Assembly: GCA_964565805.1 (NCBI GenBank) | Contig: CAZMGH010000033.1 | Coordinates: 1 to 27,358, forward strand | DNA from: Catenibacillus sp964565805 | GTDB taxonomy: Bacteria > Bacillota > Clostridia > Lachnospirales > Lachnospiraceae | Reading direction: 5' to 3' | Length of the DNA stretch: 27,358 bases | Notes under the pieces: generated by a model | The model's database searches: none | Seen by the model: only the letters and a program-made list of their open reading frames with translations | Told to the model about the DNA's origin: nothing | Made by a program: the position numbers and the translations under genes | Part shown: in pieces, positions 5,876 to 14,041 of the stretch | Position numbering within the stretch: position 1 is the stretch's first letter | Layout: each line of letters opens with the position of its first letter

Positions 5876-6994
5876 TTATACGTGAAACAGCTCTTTTAAG
5901 GCAGCTTCATCAATTTTTGAACCAATCACACAAAGCTGCCCTGTATACTGAGGCGCACCGTCACGAAGCTCATACTCACCGGGAACAAGATCAAAGTAGA
6001 TCCATGTATTTCCTTCCCCGTAAACCATCCCCTTGGCACGAAGTACTGTTCCAAAACGGTCAGACTCAGAAAGCTCTTTAAGGATCCCTTCCATCTCATC
6101 TTTGGTATAACGGTGAGCCGTCTCAGTTCCCCAGCTTGTAAACACTTCATCCGCATGATGATGACCCTCATGGTCATGATGGTGATGATGGTCATGGCTG
6201 TGATCGCAGTGATCATGATCGTGATCGTGGTGGCCGTGATCGCAGTGATCATGATCGTGATCGTGGTGGTCGTGATCGCAGTGATCGTGATGGTGATGGT
6301 CGTGATCATGCTCATGACCGCAGCTCTCTCCGTGCTCATGAACATGACCGCAGTCCGGGCAAACGCTGGCAGCCGCTAACAGCTCTTCCTCCAGGGAATG
6401 TTTCTGCTCCATAGCATCAAGAATCTGCTTTCCGTCCAGCTCATCCCAGGGTGTTGTGATCAGAGCAGCCTTATCATTATGCTCACGGATCAGCGCCACA
6501 CACTCCTCCAGCTTTTCCTGGGAAACATTTTGTGTACGGCTTAAAATAATGGTTTTCGCATACTCAATCTGGTTGACAAAAAATTCACCAAAGTTTTTAA
6601 TAAATACCCGGCACTTCTTTGCGTCCACAACGGCTGTAAAACTGTTCATTTCAAGTCCAGCCTCGTCAGCCACATTCTGGACAGCCTTGATCACGTCAGA
6701 AAGTTTACCAACGCCGGAAGGCTCAATAAGGATACGGTCCGGATGGTATTGATTTACCACTCCTTTTAAGGCAGTGCCAAAATCCCCAACCAGAGAGCAA
6801 CAGATACAGCCGGAATTCATCTCTGTGATCTGGATTCCGGCTTCCTTCAAAAATCCACCGTCAATACCGATCTCGCCAAATTCATTTTCAATAAGCACTA
6901 CCTGCTCGCCAGCCAGCGCTTCCTTTAAAAGCTTCTTGATCAGCGTTGTTTTTCCGGCGCCTAAAAACCCGGAAATAATATCAATCTTTGCCAT
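5876..6994 (-). CDS. CobW/COG0523 G3E GTPase, histidine-rich metallochaperone-like
   Basis: 372 residues from the ATG at 6994, which has AAGGAT about 8 nt upstream. A longer frame to 7057 runs through a hairpin and is not preferred. N-terminal GTPase: Walker A GFLGAGKTT (9-17), ENEFGEIGID, the canonical CxCC metal motif (SGCICC, C63-C66) and EPSG. The base-recognition motif usually NKxD reads SRTQ here. Residues about 217-280 form a D/H/C-rich stretch with some 34 histidines, encoded partly by a 36-bp tandem repeat. The C-terminal CobW domain follows (RFGTVLRAKGMVYGEGNTWI). COG0523 proteins deliver or store Zn or Co, and next to cbiC a cobalt role is likely but inferred. It follows cbiC after 76 nt that contain a small GC hairpin. 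Confidence 0.88.
   Translation of the reverse strand: MAKIDIISGFLGAGKTTLIKKLLKEALAGEQVVLIENEFGEIGIDGGFLKEAGIQITEMNSGCICCSLVGDFGTALKGVVNQYHPDRILIEPSGVGKLSDVIKAVQNVADEAGLEMNSFTAVVDAKKCRVFIKNFGEFFVNQIEYAKTIILSRTQNVSQEKLEECVALIREHNDKAALITTPWDELDGKQILDAMEQKHSLEEELLAAASVCPDCGHVHEHGESCGHEHDHDHHHHDHCDHDHHDHDHDHCDHGHHDHDHDHCDHSHDHHHHHDHEGHHHADEVFTSWGTETAHRYTKDEMEGILKELSESDRFGTVLRAKGMVYGEGNTWIYFDLVPGEYELRDGAPQYTGQLCVIGSKIDEAALKELFHV
6201..6308 (-). repeat. 36-bp tandem repeat inside the His-rich CobW gene
   Basis: The sequence beginning TGATCGCAGTGAT recurs at 6201, 6237 and 6273, a period of 36 bp. The first two copies are nearly identical (through GATCGTGATCGTGGTGG) and the third diverges after its first part. 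Each unit encodes 12 residues built from DH, CDH and HH. The period is a multiple of three, so copy-number change keeps the reading frame. Confidence 0.85.
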
Positions 6995-7031
6995 TAAAAT
7001 CATCCTTCTTTCTTTACTTACACGCAGATAA

Positions 7032-7048
7032 GCCGCGCATGGCGCGGC
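7032..7048. repeat. GC-rich 7-bp hairpin between cbiC and cobW
   Basis: GCCGCGC (7032-7038) and GCGCGGC (7042-7048) can form a tight hairpin with a 3-base loop. It sits in the 76-nt gap after cbiC, the widest gap in the operon. No T tract follows on the minus strand, so it is more likely an RNA-processing or stability element than a full terminator. Confidence 0.5.
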
Positions 7049-7070
7049 ACTCACCAATCCTCATTATAAC

Positions 7071-7712
7071 CTAACTGCATTGATAAATCAATGCATTACA
7101 TATGGCAGCGGCAATATTGCTTCCGCCCTTTCGTCCCCGGGCCACGATACAGGGGACTCCGGCCTGAATGATCAGCTCTTTGGATTCCACTACATTGACA
7201 AAACCTACAGGAACGCCAATGATCAGCGCCGGATGTACTTTACCTTCCCGGATCAGCTCATATAAACGGATCAGCGCCGTTGGGGCATTGCCTACGGCAA
7301 AAATCTTTTTGCCTTCTACCTGGCTTCCCCGCTCCATGCACACAGCGGACCGTGTAATCCCCCGTTCCCTGGCTTCCCGGGCCAGCTGAGGATCGTCCAT
7401 AAAACAGTGAACCTGCCCCCCAAAGGGGGAAAGTCGTTTTTTATTGATTCCTGAGGCTGCCATTTTTGTATCTGTAATAATATGAGCCCCGTCCTTTATG
7501 GCTTTTAAAGCAGCTTGGACAGCCCCATGGGAAAAATACAGATGATCCGCGTAATCAAAATCCGCAGATGTATGGATGCATCGGCGGACAATAGCATATT
7601 CCTGGGGGCTCCACTGGTGAAGGTCATTCTTATCCTTCAATTCTTCTTCAATAATGGCCATGCTTCTGGCCTCAATTTCCTCCGGTTTAACAAATTGGAT
7701 CTTTTCCAGCAT
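7071..7712 (-). CDS. cbiC: Cobalt-precorrin-8 methylmutase CbiC
   Basis: Moves the C11 methyl group to C12 in cobalt-precorrin-8, giving cobyrinic acid, the last step of corrin ring formation. 213 residues, the usual CbiC/CobH length. The catalytic histidine is in RRCIHTSADFDY (H47, equivalent to CobH H43). Other family blocks are ITDTKMAASGINKKRL, FAVGNAPTALIRLYELI and GVPVGFVNVVESKE. It begins 9 nt after the adenosyltransferase gene and is the last classical corrin gene of the operon, set apart from the earlier cbi genes. Confidence 0.96.
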   Translation of the reverse strand: MLEKIQFVKPEEIEARSMAIIEEELKDKNDLHQWSPQEYAIVRRCIHTSADFDYADHLYFSHGAVQAALKAIKDGAHIITDTKMAASGINKKRLSPFGGQVHCFMDDPQLAREARERGITRSAVCMERGSQVEGKKIFAVGNAPTALIRLYELIREGKVHPALIIGVPVGFVNVVESKELIIQAGVPCIVARGRKGGSNIAAAICNALIYQCS

Positions 7713-7721
7713 AAAATCCCC

Positions 7722-8264
7722 CTACAACTCAATCCCCGCCCGGGCCGTCAGGCCCTGGTCATAGGGATGCTTTTCCTTAACAATATGTGAAACGTAATCA
7801 GCCCGGGAAAGAAGCTCTAAAGAAGGGGAATACCCAGTCAGGATCACTTCCATTCCTTCAGGCCGGCGATCTAAAAAATCCAGGACCTGACTTTCCGGAA
7901 TCAGGTTCTTGAGGATCAAATGAAGGATCTCGTCCAGAAAAACCATATCATACCCTCCGGCGCAGGCCGTTTCCACAATTTTCTGAAACATTTCCCGGTA
8001 CTGGCGGCCTGCGGCCTCAAGCTCCTCCGGAGACATGGAAAATGTAAAGCGCGCCTTTGAAGGCCCCTGAACCAGGAAAATCCCCGGTACATTTTCAAGG
8101 ATCCTGCGCTCGCTAGAAGAATTATCTTTTAAAAACTGGGCAATGAGCACCTTCAGCCCGGCTCCTGCCCCCCGGATACACAGACCGATGCCGCAGGTGG
8201 TCTTTCCCTTACCATCCCCATGATAAATGTGGACACAGCCTTTTTTCAGTTTCTGTGGATTCAT
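7722..8264 (-). CDS. cobO: Corrinoid ATP:co(I)rrin adenosyltransferase (CobO/BtuR type)
   Basis: Attaches the 5'-deoxyadenosyl group from ATP to Co(I) of cobyrinic acid a,c-diamide or other corrinoids. About 180 residues. P-loop GDGKGKTTCGIGL near the N-terminus, then VLIAQFLKDN, the Walker B-like MVFLDEIL and a RRPEGMEVILTGYSP segment, all typical of the CobA/BtuR/CobO family. Two starts are possible: GTG at 8273, which overlaps cbiP, or ATG at 8264, one base after the cbiP stop with AAGGTG 6 nt upstream. I prefer the ATG. The position directly after cbiP fits adenosylation around the amidation steps. Confidence 0.94.
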   Translation of the reverse strand: MNPQKLKKGCVHIYHGDGKGKTTCGIGLCIRGAGAGLKVLIAQFLKDNSSSERRILENVPGIFLVQGPSKARFTFSMSPEELEAAGRQYREMFQKIVETACAGGYDMVFLDEILHLILKNLIPESQVLDFLDRRPEGMEVILTGYSPSLELLSRADYVSHIVKEKHPYDQGLTARAGIEL

Positions 8265-8265
8265 T

Positions 8266-9759
8266 TCATACACCTTTTTCCAATATTTTATAAATCTCTT
8301 TCATATCTAAAGAAGATGACAGCAGATCTGCCAGCTTATCATACTGCTGCTGTTCATATTCATAAACATCCGTCACAGTCCCAGGCCGGATCCCCTTTGC
8401 TTCCATAAGTGTATTTAACAGGGCAGCCGTAAAATCCACCTGATCAAACAGGCCGTGGAGATAGGAACCAAACACCGTATAATCTCCATTGGCCAAAGCG
8501 TCCAAACGTCCATCCTCCAACCAGATCACCGGCTGACAGCCGCCAAGATTTTTCGTGATCCCCATATGGATTTCATAGCCCTCCACGGGCATATTAGAAA
8601 TCCTTTGAAATGGGCCGGGGACAGACGCGGCTGTACCTGAAATCTGTGTGCGGGTCTTTGCTTTTTCAAAAACAGTTTTTGTATTTAATAATCCCATGCC
8701 CCGCATACAGCCTCCATGCTCAACGCAAAAAGGATCCTCCAGGGCCTGGCCAAGCATCTGGTAGCCGCCGCAAATGCCGATCACCGGAACATATTCTTCA
8801 TGGCACCGCAGAATCAATCCTTCCAGACCGGTCTGGCGCAGCCATGACAGATCGTCCATGGTATTTTTCGTTCCCGGAAGGATGATCAGATCCGGTTTTT
8901 TCAACTGCTGGGGCTGATGAACATACCTTAAAGATACCCCGGGCATGCGCTCAAACACGGAAAAATCCGTAAAATTAGAAATATGAGGCAGACGGATCAC
9001 AGCCACATCCAGGCCGGAGCGGATCCCTGTCTGATTCAGCCGTTCCGAAAGACTGTCTTCATCATCAATATCAATAAATTCCATAGGCACGACTCCAAGG
9101 ACCGGAATATTGACCTGCTCCTCGACCATGCGCAGCCCAGGCTCTAAAATCTTTACATCGCCTCTAAACTTATTAATGATCATTCCCTTGATCATGGCCT
9201 GCTCGTCTTCCTCCAAAAGCTTTATCGTGCCGTAAAGGGAAGCGAATACACCGCCCCGGTCTATATCGCCTACTAAAAGCACCGGAGCCTTTGCCATCTT
9301 TGCCATGCCCATATTCACAATATCATCATCTTTTAAATTAATCTCTGCCGGGCTTCCCGCTCCTTCAATAACAATAATATCATAAGCGCTGCTTAACCGC
9401 TCATAGGCAGCCATGACTTCCGGGATCAGCTTCTTTTTATTGGCATAGTAGTCCATGGCTTTCATATTTCCCATGACCTCGCCATTTAAGATCACCTGGG
9501 AGCCTACATTGCTGGTTGGCTTTAGAAGGATGGGATTCATATCGCTTACCGGATCAACACGGCAGGCCTTGGCCTGCATGGCCTGGGCCCGGCCGATTTC
9601 CAAGCCTTCTTTTGTAATATATGAATTAAGGGCCATATTTTGAGATTTAAAAGGGGCCACTTTGTATCCGGCATTTGCAAAAATCCGGCACAAACCGGCA
9701 GTAATAAAGCTTTTTCCCGAATTGGACATGGTGCCCTGGATCATAATTGCTTTGGCCAA
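8266..9759 (-). CDS. cbiP: Cobyric acid synthase CbiP (CobQ)
   Basis: Glutamine- and ATP-dependent amidation of side chains b, d, e and g of adenosylcobyrinic acid a,c-diamide. 497 residues with an N-terminal dethiobiotin-synthetase-like domain (GTMSNSGKS, residues 9-17; VIEGAGSPAEINL at about 130) and a C-terminal class I glutamine amidotransferase domain. The nucleophile is C330 (IGICGGYQM) and the histidines are H398 (YEIHMG) and H435 (SYLHGLFD). The start is TTG at 9759, fixed by a perfect AGGAGGTGATC Shine-Dalgarno sequence right before it. The preceding gene is exonuclease III, 25 nt away. Confidence 0.97.
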   Translation of the reverse strand: MAKAIMIQGTMSNSGKSFITAGLCRIFANAGYKVAPFKSQNMALNSYITKEGLEIGRAQAMQAKACRVDPVSDMNPILLKPTSNVGSQVILNGEVMGNMKAMDYYANKKKLIPEVMAAYERLSSAYDIIVIEGAGSPAEINLKDDDIVNMGMAKMAKAPVLLVGDIDRGGVFASLYGTIKLLEEDEQAMIKGMIINKFRGDVKILEPGLRMVEEQVNIPVLGVVPMEFIDIDDEDSLSERLNQTGIRSGLDVAVIRLPHISNFTDFSVFERMPGVSLRYVHQPQQLKKPDLIILPGTKNTMDDLSWLRQTGLEGLILRCHEEYVPVIGICGGYQMLGQALEDPFCVEHGGCMRGMGLLNTKTVFEKAKTRTQISGTAASVPGPFQRISNMPVEGYEIHMGITKNLGGCQPVIWLEDGRLDALANGDYTVFGSYLHGLFDQVDFTAALLNTLMEAKGIRPGTVTDVYEYEQQQYDKLADLLSSSLDMKEIYKILEKGV

Positions 9760-9784
9760 ATGATCACCTCCTGCCAGACAAGGT

Positions 9785-10540
9785 CTACAGATCCATGCCC
9801 AGCTCTACCGGACAATGGTCTGAACCGTAAATATTACTTAAAATATCCGCGCTGAGCAGTCTCGGGCGCAGACTTTCCGATACAAGAAAATAGTCAATAC
9901 GCCATCCCGCGTTATTCTTTCTGGCATTAAACCGGTAAGACCACCAGGAATAGGCCCCGGTCTTGTCCGGATAGAAAAACCGGAACGTATCAATAAATCC
10001 GTCATCTAAAAGAGCCTTGATCTTATCCCGCTCCTGGTCGGAAAATCCCGCGTTTCCCCGGTTGGTCTTAGGATTCTTAAGATCGATCTCTGTGTGGGCG
10101 ACGTTCAGATCACCGCACAGAATCACCGGCTTGATCTTTTCCAGTTCTTTTAAGTAAGCGTGAAAATCATCCTCCCAGGTCATCCGGTAGTCGATCCGCG
10201 CCAGCTTATCCTGGGCGTTAGGGGTATATACATTAACAAGGATGAATTTTTCAAATTCCAGAGTAATGACCCTTCCCTCCTGATCATGCTCCTCCATGCC
10301 AAGGCCGTAAGTCACTTTTTCAGGATGGATCCGGGTAAATACCGCAGTTCCTGAATAGCCTTTCCTTTTTGCGTAGTTCCAATACTGTTCATAGCCAGGA
10401 AAATCAATCTCCACCTGACCTTCCTGAAGCTTTGTTTCCTGGATGCAGAAAATATCCGCGTCCATCTCTTTAAAAATTTCCGCGAAGCCCTTTGTTACAA
10501 TGGCCCGAAATCCATTCACATTCCATGATATTAATTTCAT
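9785..10540 (-). CDS. Exodeoxyribonuclease III / AP endonuclease (ExoA type)
   Basis: DNA base-excision repair enzyme that cuts at abasic sites and removes 3' blocking groups. 251 residues, close to the usual ExoA/ExoIII length. Catalytic residues are visible: N7 (SWNVNGFR), E35 (IQETK), Y105 (VYTPNAQ), D144 and N146 (CGDLNVAH), and D241-H242 (YGSDHCP). Its ATG overlaps the cobD-type stop by 4 nt (ATGA) with GAGGTG upstream, so it is translated as part of the operon. It has no known part in cobalamin synthesis, and its place between aminotransferase and cbiP is odd. Confidence 0.96.
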   Translation of the reverse strand: MKLISWNVNGFRAIVTKGFAEIFKEMDADIFCIQETKLQEGQVEIDFPGYEQYWNYAKRKGYSGTAVFTRIHPEKVTYGLGMEEHDQEGRVITLEFEKFILVNVYTPNAQDKLARIDYRMTWEDDFHAYLKELEKIKPVILCGDLNVAHTEIDLKNPKTNRGNAGFSDQERDKIKALLDDGFIDTFRFFYPDKTGAYSWWSYRFNARKNNAGWRIDYFLVSESLRPRLLSADILSNIYGSDHCPVELGMDL

Positions 10541-11625
10541 ACTGACACCTCTCTGATTATATCCTCCAGGGCATTGATAAAGCCCTCATTATCTTCATGT
10601 TTATTCACAGCCATCCGGTAAAACGTTTCATCCAGCCCCCGGTAATTTGCGCACCGGCGTATAAGAAAGCCTTTTTCCAGCATCCGGTCATAAAAATCCA
10701 CCGGTCCGGGAAGCTGAAATAAAATATAGTTAGCCTGGCTGTGCCAAAAATGTATGCCGAGGCGGGAAAGCGCCTGAAACAAATAGTCCCGCTCCTTTGC
10801 CACGTACTGTCCCACCCGCTGAGGATAATCCATGTCCTCGAGGGCCGCCGCGCCGGCGTCAGAAGCCAGGGTACTTACCGACCAGGTCTGCCCCTGGCGC
10901 TCCATTTTCTCCAACAGAGCTGTGTCCCGGCACAGGCCATACCCCAGACGTATCCCGGCCATGCCATACATCTTAGTAAATGATTTTAATACAAGGATGT
11001 GTTTATTTTGTGACAGATCAGGTATAAGGGTGTGTCTTTCCTCTTCCGGGGAAAAGTCAAGAAAACATTCATCCACTACCAGAAAAACTCCCTCCCTGTG
11101 TGTCTTTTCAATGATCTTTTTTAAAAGCACCGGCTCTGTTAGAAGCCCTGTGGGATTATTCGGGTTGCACAAAAACAGCATGTCCAGGCCTTTATGGATC
11201 TTTTCAAGAATATCCTCTTCCACCGTCAGCGTGTCGTTAGGACAAAAATAAAATTCCAGGGAGGTTTGTGTCAGCTTTAAGGCCTCCTCATACTCGGCAA
11301 AAGTAGGAGCACATAATAAGGCCTTCTCAGGGGTCATGGCCAGCACAAGGCGGTAGATCACGTCTGCTGCTCCATTGCCGCACAAAATCATTTCCCGAGA
11401 CAAGGCAGTCCCCCATTTTTCCCTGTAAAACCGGCAGAGCGCATCCTTTAAGGCCCGGCACTGTGGATCCGGATAATGGACCGCCTGGTCAAGACCGGCG
11501 ATCACCGCCTGGCGCACCCGCTCCGGCATCCCCAGGGGACTAATATTGGCGCTGAAATCCACCAATTTCCCTTTGACTCCCGGATCTTTTTCAAAAACAC
11601 TGTAAATATCTCCTCCGTGAAGCAT
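10537..11625 (-). CDS. cobD: CobD-type aminotransferase (L-threonine-O-3-phosphate decarboxylase)
   Basis: PLP enzyme of the HisC fold; in a B12 operon the expected reaction is decarboxylation of threonine phosphate to (R)-1-aminopropan-2-yl phosphate, the linker attached by CbiB. 362 residues from the ATG at 11625, which follows AAAGGAG. The LHGGD(I)Y start and DFSANISPLG segment are typical of CobD. Other signs: CNPNNPTG, the aspartate in VVDECFLDF and the PLP lysine in KSFTKMYGMAGIRLGYG (about K218). The frame is open back to 11814, but that part covers the intergenic repeat and the end of cbiB. HisC and CobD are close relatives, so the call leans on context: the product is used by the neighbouring cbiB. 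Confidence 0.92.
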   Translation of the reverse strand: MLHGGDIYSVFEKDPGVKGKLVDFSANISPLGMPERVRQAVIAGLDQAVHYPDPQCRALKDALCRFYREKWGTALSREMILCGNGAADVIYRLVLAMTPEKALLCAPTFAEYEEALKLTQTSLEFYFCPNDTLTVEEDILEKIHKGLDMLFLCNPNNPTGLLTEPVLLKKIIEKTHREGVFLVVDECFLDFSPEEERHTLIPDLSQNKHILVLKSFTKMYGMAGIRLGYGLCRDTALLEKMERQGQTWSVSTLASDAGAAALEDMDYPQRVGQYVAKERDYLFQALSRLGIHFWHSQANYILFQLPGPVDFYDRMLEKGFLIRRCANYRGLDETFYRMAVNKHEDNEGFINALEDIIREVSV

Positions 11626-11693
11626 ATTTCTCCTTTCCTGGGCCGCCCTCTGCCCATAGGGGTATCCCCCTGCGGGATTTCTCCTTTCCTGGG
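11626..11693. repeat. 17-bp direct repeat duplicating the cobD ribosome-binding region
   Basis: ATTTCTCCTTTCCTGGG occurs at 11626-11642 and again at 11677-11693, 51 bp apart. On the minus strand each copy reads CCCAGGAAAGGAGAAAT, that is, a full Shine-Dalgarno sequence. Only the copy at 11626-11642 is followed by ATG; the other is followed by CCCGC. A short GGGGATACCCC palindrome lies between them. Confidence 0.8.
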
Positions 11694-11699
11694 TTGGGG

Positions 11700-12662
11700 C
11701 TATAAAATCACTGTTACGGCAAATTTTATCATATTCAGCAGAAACACAGCAAGAAATGCCGTGCCGCCCATAAGCAGACATGCGTCCTGGATATGGGATG
11801 GGCGAGGCAGGCAAACCTCATCACCGATGGCAGGCTTTTCTACCGGCTTCCCAAAATAATCGTGAGTTCCCCCAAGCATCAGTCCCAAAGCGCCGGCGCA
11901 GACGCTTTCGGTCTGGGCGCTGTTGGGGCTTAGGTGCTTATTCCTGTCCCTTAAAAAGATCCTGGCCGCTCCCCGGCCATTATATCCGGCCAAAAACGCA
12001 CACAGGAGCATCAGCAGGCCGGAAATCCTGGCAGGAATAAAGTTCACCACATCATCCAGCCGGGCCGGGATCATGCCGAACGTGCGGTACTTGTCATTTT
12101 TATAGCCCACCATAGAATCCATAGTATTCACCGCTTTATAGGCAAAACCTAAAGGTGCTCCGCCAATGGCAATAAAAATCAAAGGCGCGATCACCCCGTC
12201 CGTTGTATTTTCCGCCACAGTTTCCACAGCAGCTTTGATTACCTCATCTTCGCTGAGATTTTTTGTATCCCGCCCTACAAGATAGCCTAAAAGACGCCGG
12301 GCCTTATAAAGCTTTCCTTCATTTAAGGCGCCAAACACCTTTTTTGCTTCCACGGCCAGGCATTTTCCGGCAAGGATCTGATAAATCCAGAAGGTTTCCA
12401 CAATAAAAGCCACACCCGGATGGATCCTGCGGCAAAGAGAAAGGATGAGAAATGGCACAAAAAAGCTTACAGCCACTACCCCCAGAGCCATAACGCCTCC
12501 GGCAGCTATTTCTCCCCGATCATTCTTAGGAAACAGCCGCCGGGTAAGCTTTTCCCCCAGACTTATCAGCTTTCCCATAAGCCGAACCGGATGATACAGC
12601 CAGTAAGGATCCCCAAATGCCATATCTAAAAAATATCCAAAAGTTAATTTTAAAAAAATCAT
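11700..12662 (-). CDS. cbiB: Adenosylcobinamide-phosphate synthase CbiB
   Basis: Integral membrane protein that joins aminopropanol (phosphate) to the f-carboxylate of adenosylcobyric acid. 320 residues from the ATG at 12662, which has GAGGAG 6 nt upstream and overlaps the cbiA stop (ATGA). Several hydrophobic segments are visible (around VMALGVVAVSFFVPFLILSL, GVIAPLIFIAIGGAP, ISGLLMLLCAFLAGY and the C-terminal FLAVFLLNMIKFAVTVIL). Family motifs: LDMAFGDPYWLYHPVRLMG, VETVAENTTDGVIAPL and NTMDSMVGYKNDKYRTFG. The next gene, cobD, makes its substrate. Confidence 0.96.
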   Translation of the reverse strand: MIFLKLTFGYFLDMAFGDPYWLYHPVRLMGKLISLGEKLTRRLFPKNDRGEIAAGGVMALGVVAVSFFVPFLILSLCRRIHPGVAFIVETFWIYQILAGKCLAVEAKKVFGALNEGKLYKARRLLGYLVGRDTKNLSEDEVIKAAVETVAENTTDGVIAPLIFIAIGGAPLGFAYKAVNTMDSMVGYKNDKYRTFGMIPARLDDVVNFIPARISGLLMLLCAFLAGYNGRGAARIFLRDRNKHLSPNSAQTESVCAGALGLMLGGTHDYFGKPVEKPAIGDEVCLPRPSHIQDACLLMGGTAFLAVFLLNMIKFAVTVIL

Positions 12663-14041
12663 GTGTATCTCCTCATTTTTGTTGCAAAACGGACCATAGC
12701 CTCTACATTGGAGTAAAAATACAAATGGGGATACCCGGCATACATTCCGGGGGCTGCGTACCCCTCCTGCCACTGGCGTCCATTGGCCTTGGACACAGTG
12801 TAATCCGACCCTGGAGCATCAGAACGGGAATAATGAAATTCATGAGCGCAAAACCAGGTTCCCTTTCCGCCAAAAGCATCCATCTTTTCCGAATGGAGCT
12901 TTACATAGCCAAAAGGTCCCAGTTTTCGGGTCATATAGCAGCGTCCCGGGATCACCCCCACCATGGAAAAGTCCTCCAGAGCTTCATGAAGATACATAAA
13001 ACCGCCGCACTCGGCGATGACCGGCAGTCCTCCATGGATTTCTTCCCGGATCGTTTTCAGAAGAGAAGTATTTTCTGAAAGCTGACGGGCATACAGCTCC
13101 GGGTATCCTCCTCCAAGATAAAGTCCCCGGATATTTTCCGGGAGGGGATCGGAAAGGGGAGAAAAAGGCACAAGGGTCACTCCCAGCCTTTCAAGGAGCT
13201 CCAGGTTTGTATTGTAATAAAAGCAAAAAGCCTGGTCTTTGGCAATGGCCATACGCACCGGCTCCGGGTTTTCCCCGGCAAACCTTTGGATCTGCCCTTC
13301 AAAGTCCGGCTCTGGAGGATCTAACGGCGGGGCTTCCCCTGCCAGCTTCTGGATAAGACTTAGATCAATGGATGAGGCGGCCTGCTGCGCAAGGACATTC
13401 ATCCGTTCATCTAAATCCGCCACCTCTGCCGCTGTAACAAGGCCTAAATGACGGCTTTTTAACATCCCTTCCTCCTGAGGCGGAAAACAGCCTACAACCT
13501 TTATGCCCGTCTGTTTTTCAACCGCGTTTTTTAAAAAATCACAGGTGCTTTTACGGATCTGGTTTAAAATAACGCCCCGGATCAGGTTCCTGCCTCCAAG
13601 GCGTTCTGCCATGGAAATATACCCCTGGATCAAAGCAATGACCGAAAGGGCCATGCCCCGGGCATTGACCACAAGGATTACCGGCGTCTGTGTCCAAAGA
13701 GCGATTTCAAAGCTGCTGGCCCTCGACTCCATCCCCATACCGTCAAAAAGCCCCATAACGCCTTCCACAATGCCGATGCCGCCCCTGGCATCCGATGATT
13801 TTTCCAGCTTTTTTTTCATTAAATAGCACAGGGCTGTTTTATCCAGAAAAAAGCTGTCCAGATTTGTGGAATCCCGGCCGGTCATACAGCTGTGAAACAT
13901 AGGGTCAATATAATCCGGCCCGCACTTAAAAGGAATCACCGATGCCCCCTCATGGCATAAAGCCTTCATTACTGCGCAGGCGATCGTGGTTTTTCCGCAG
14001 CCGCTTCCGGTTCCCCCAAACATGATCCTGTCATAACCCAT
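12659..14041 (-). CDS. cbiA: Cobyrinic acid a,c-diamide synthase CbiA
   Basis: ATP- and glutamine-dependent amidation of side chains a and c of cobyrinic acid. 460 residues. N-terminal P-loop-like GTGSGCGKTT (10-19), FKCGPDYIDPMFH (38-50) and VEGVMGLFDG (92-101). The C-terminal amidotransferase domain has the nucleophile C345 in AECGGFMYL and a histidine at HEFHYS (H400/H403). The start has GGAGGG about 8 nt upstream, inside the end of cbiJ, which overlaps it by 11 nt. It overlaps cbiB by 4 nt at the other end. Confidence 0.97.
   Translation of the reverse strand: MGYDRIMFGGTGSGCGKTTIACAVMKALCHEGASVIPFKCGPDYIDPMFHSCMTGRDSTNLDSFFLDKTALCYLMKKKLEKSSDARGGIGIVEGVMGLFDGMGMESRASSFEIALWTQTPVILVVNARGMALSVIALIQGYISMAERLGGRNLIRGVILNQIRKSTCDFLKNAVEKQTGIKVVGCFPPQEEGMLKSRHLGLVTAAEVADLDERMNVLAQQAASSIDLSLIQKLAGEAPPLDPPEPDFEGQIQRFAGENPEPVRMAIAKDQAFCFYYNTNLELLERLGVTLVPFSPLSDPLPENIRGLYLGGGYPELYARQLSENTSLLKTIREEIHGGLPVIAECGGFMYLHEALEDFSMVGVIPGRCYMTRKLGPFGYVKLHSEKMDAFGGKGTWFCAHEFHYSRSDAPGSDYTVSKANGRQWQEGYAAPGMYAGYPHLYFYSNVEAMVRFATKMRRYT

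Noticed and set aside
6201..6308. 36-bp periodic repeats resembling a CRISPR array
   Set aside because: The units are directly adjacent, with no spacers, and encode a His/Asp-rich loop in frame inside the cobW gene.
5926..6379. Long open frames on both strands through the His-rich region
   Set aside because: They result from the repetitive GATCATGATC-like codons and give low-complexity peptides (runs of I, T, V, M); the real gene is the minus-strand GTPase.
7032..7048. Intrinsic terminator between cbiC and cobW
   Set aside because: The GC stem is good, but no T tract follows on the minus strand, so I list it only as a hairpin.
12663..12773. N-terminal extension of CbiB and similar long starts for cobD, SirC, CbiE, HemL and DegV
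   Set aside because: In each case a good ribosome binding site sits before an internal ATG at the family's usual N-terminus, and the extension overlaps the preceding gene or a repeat.
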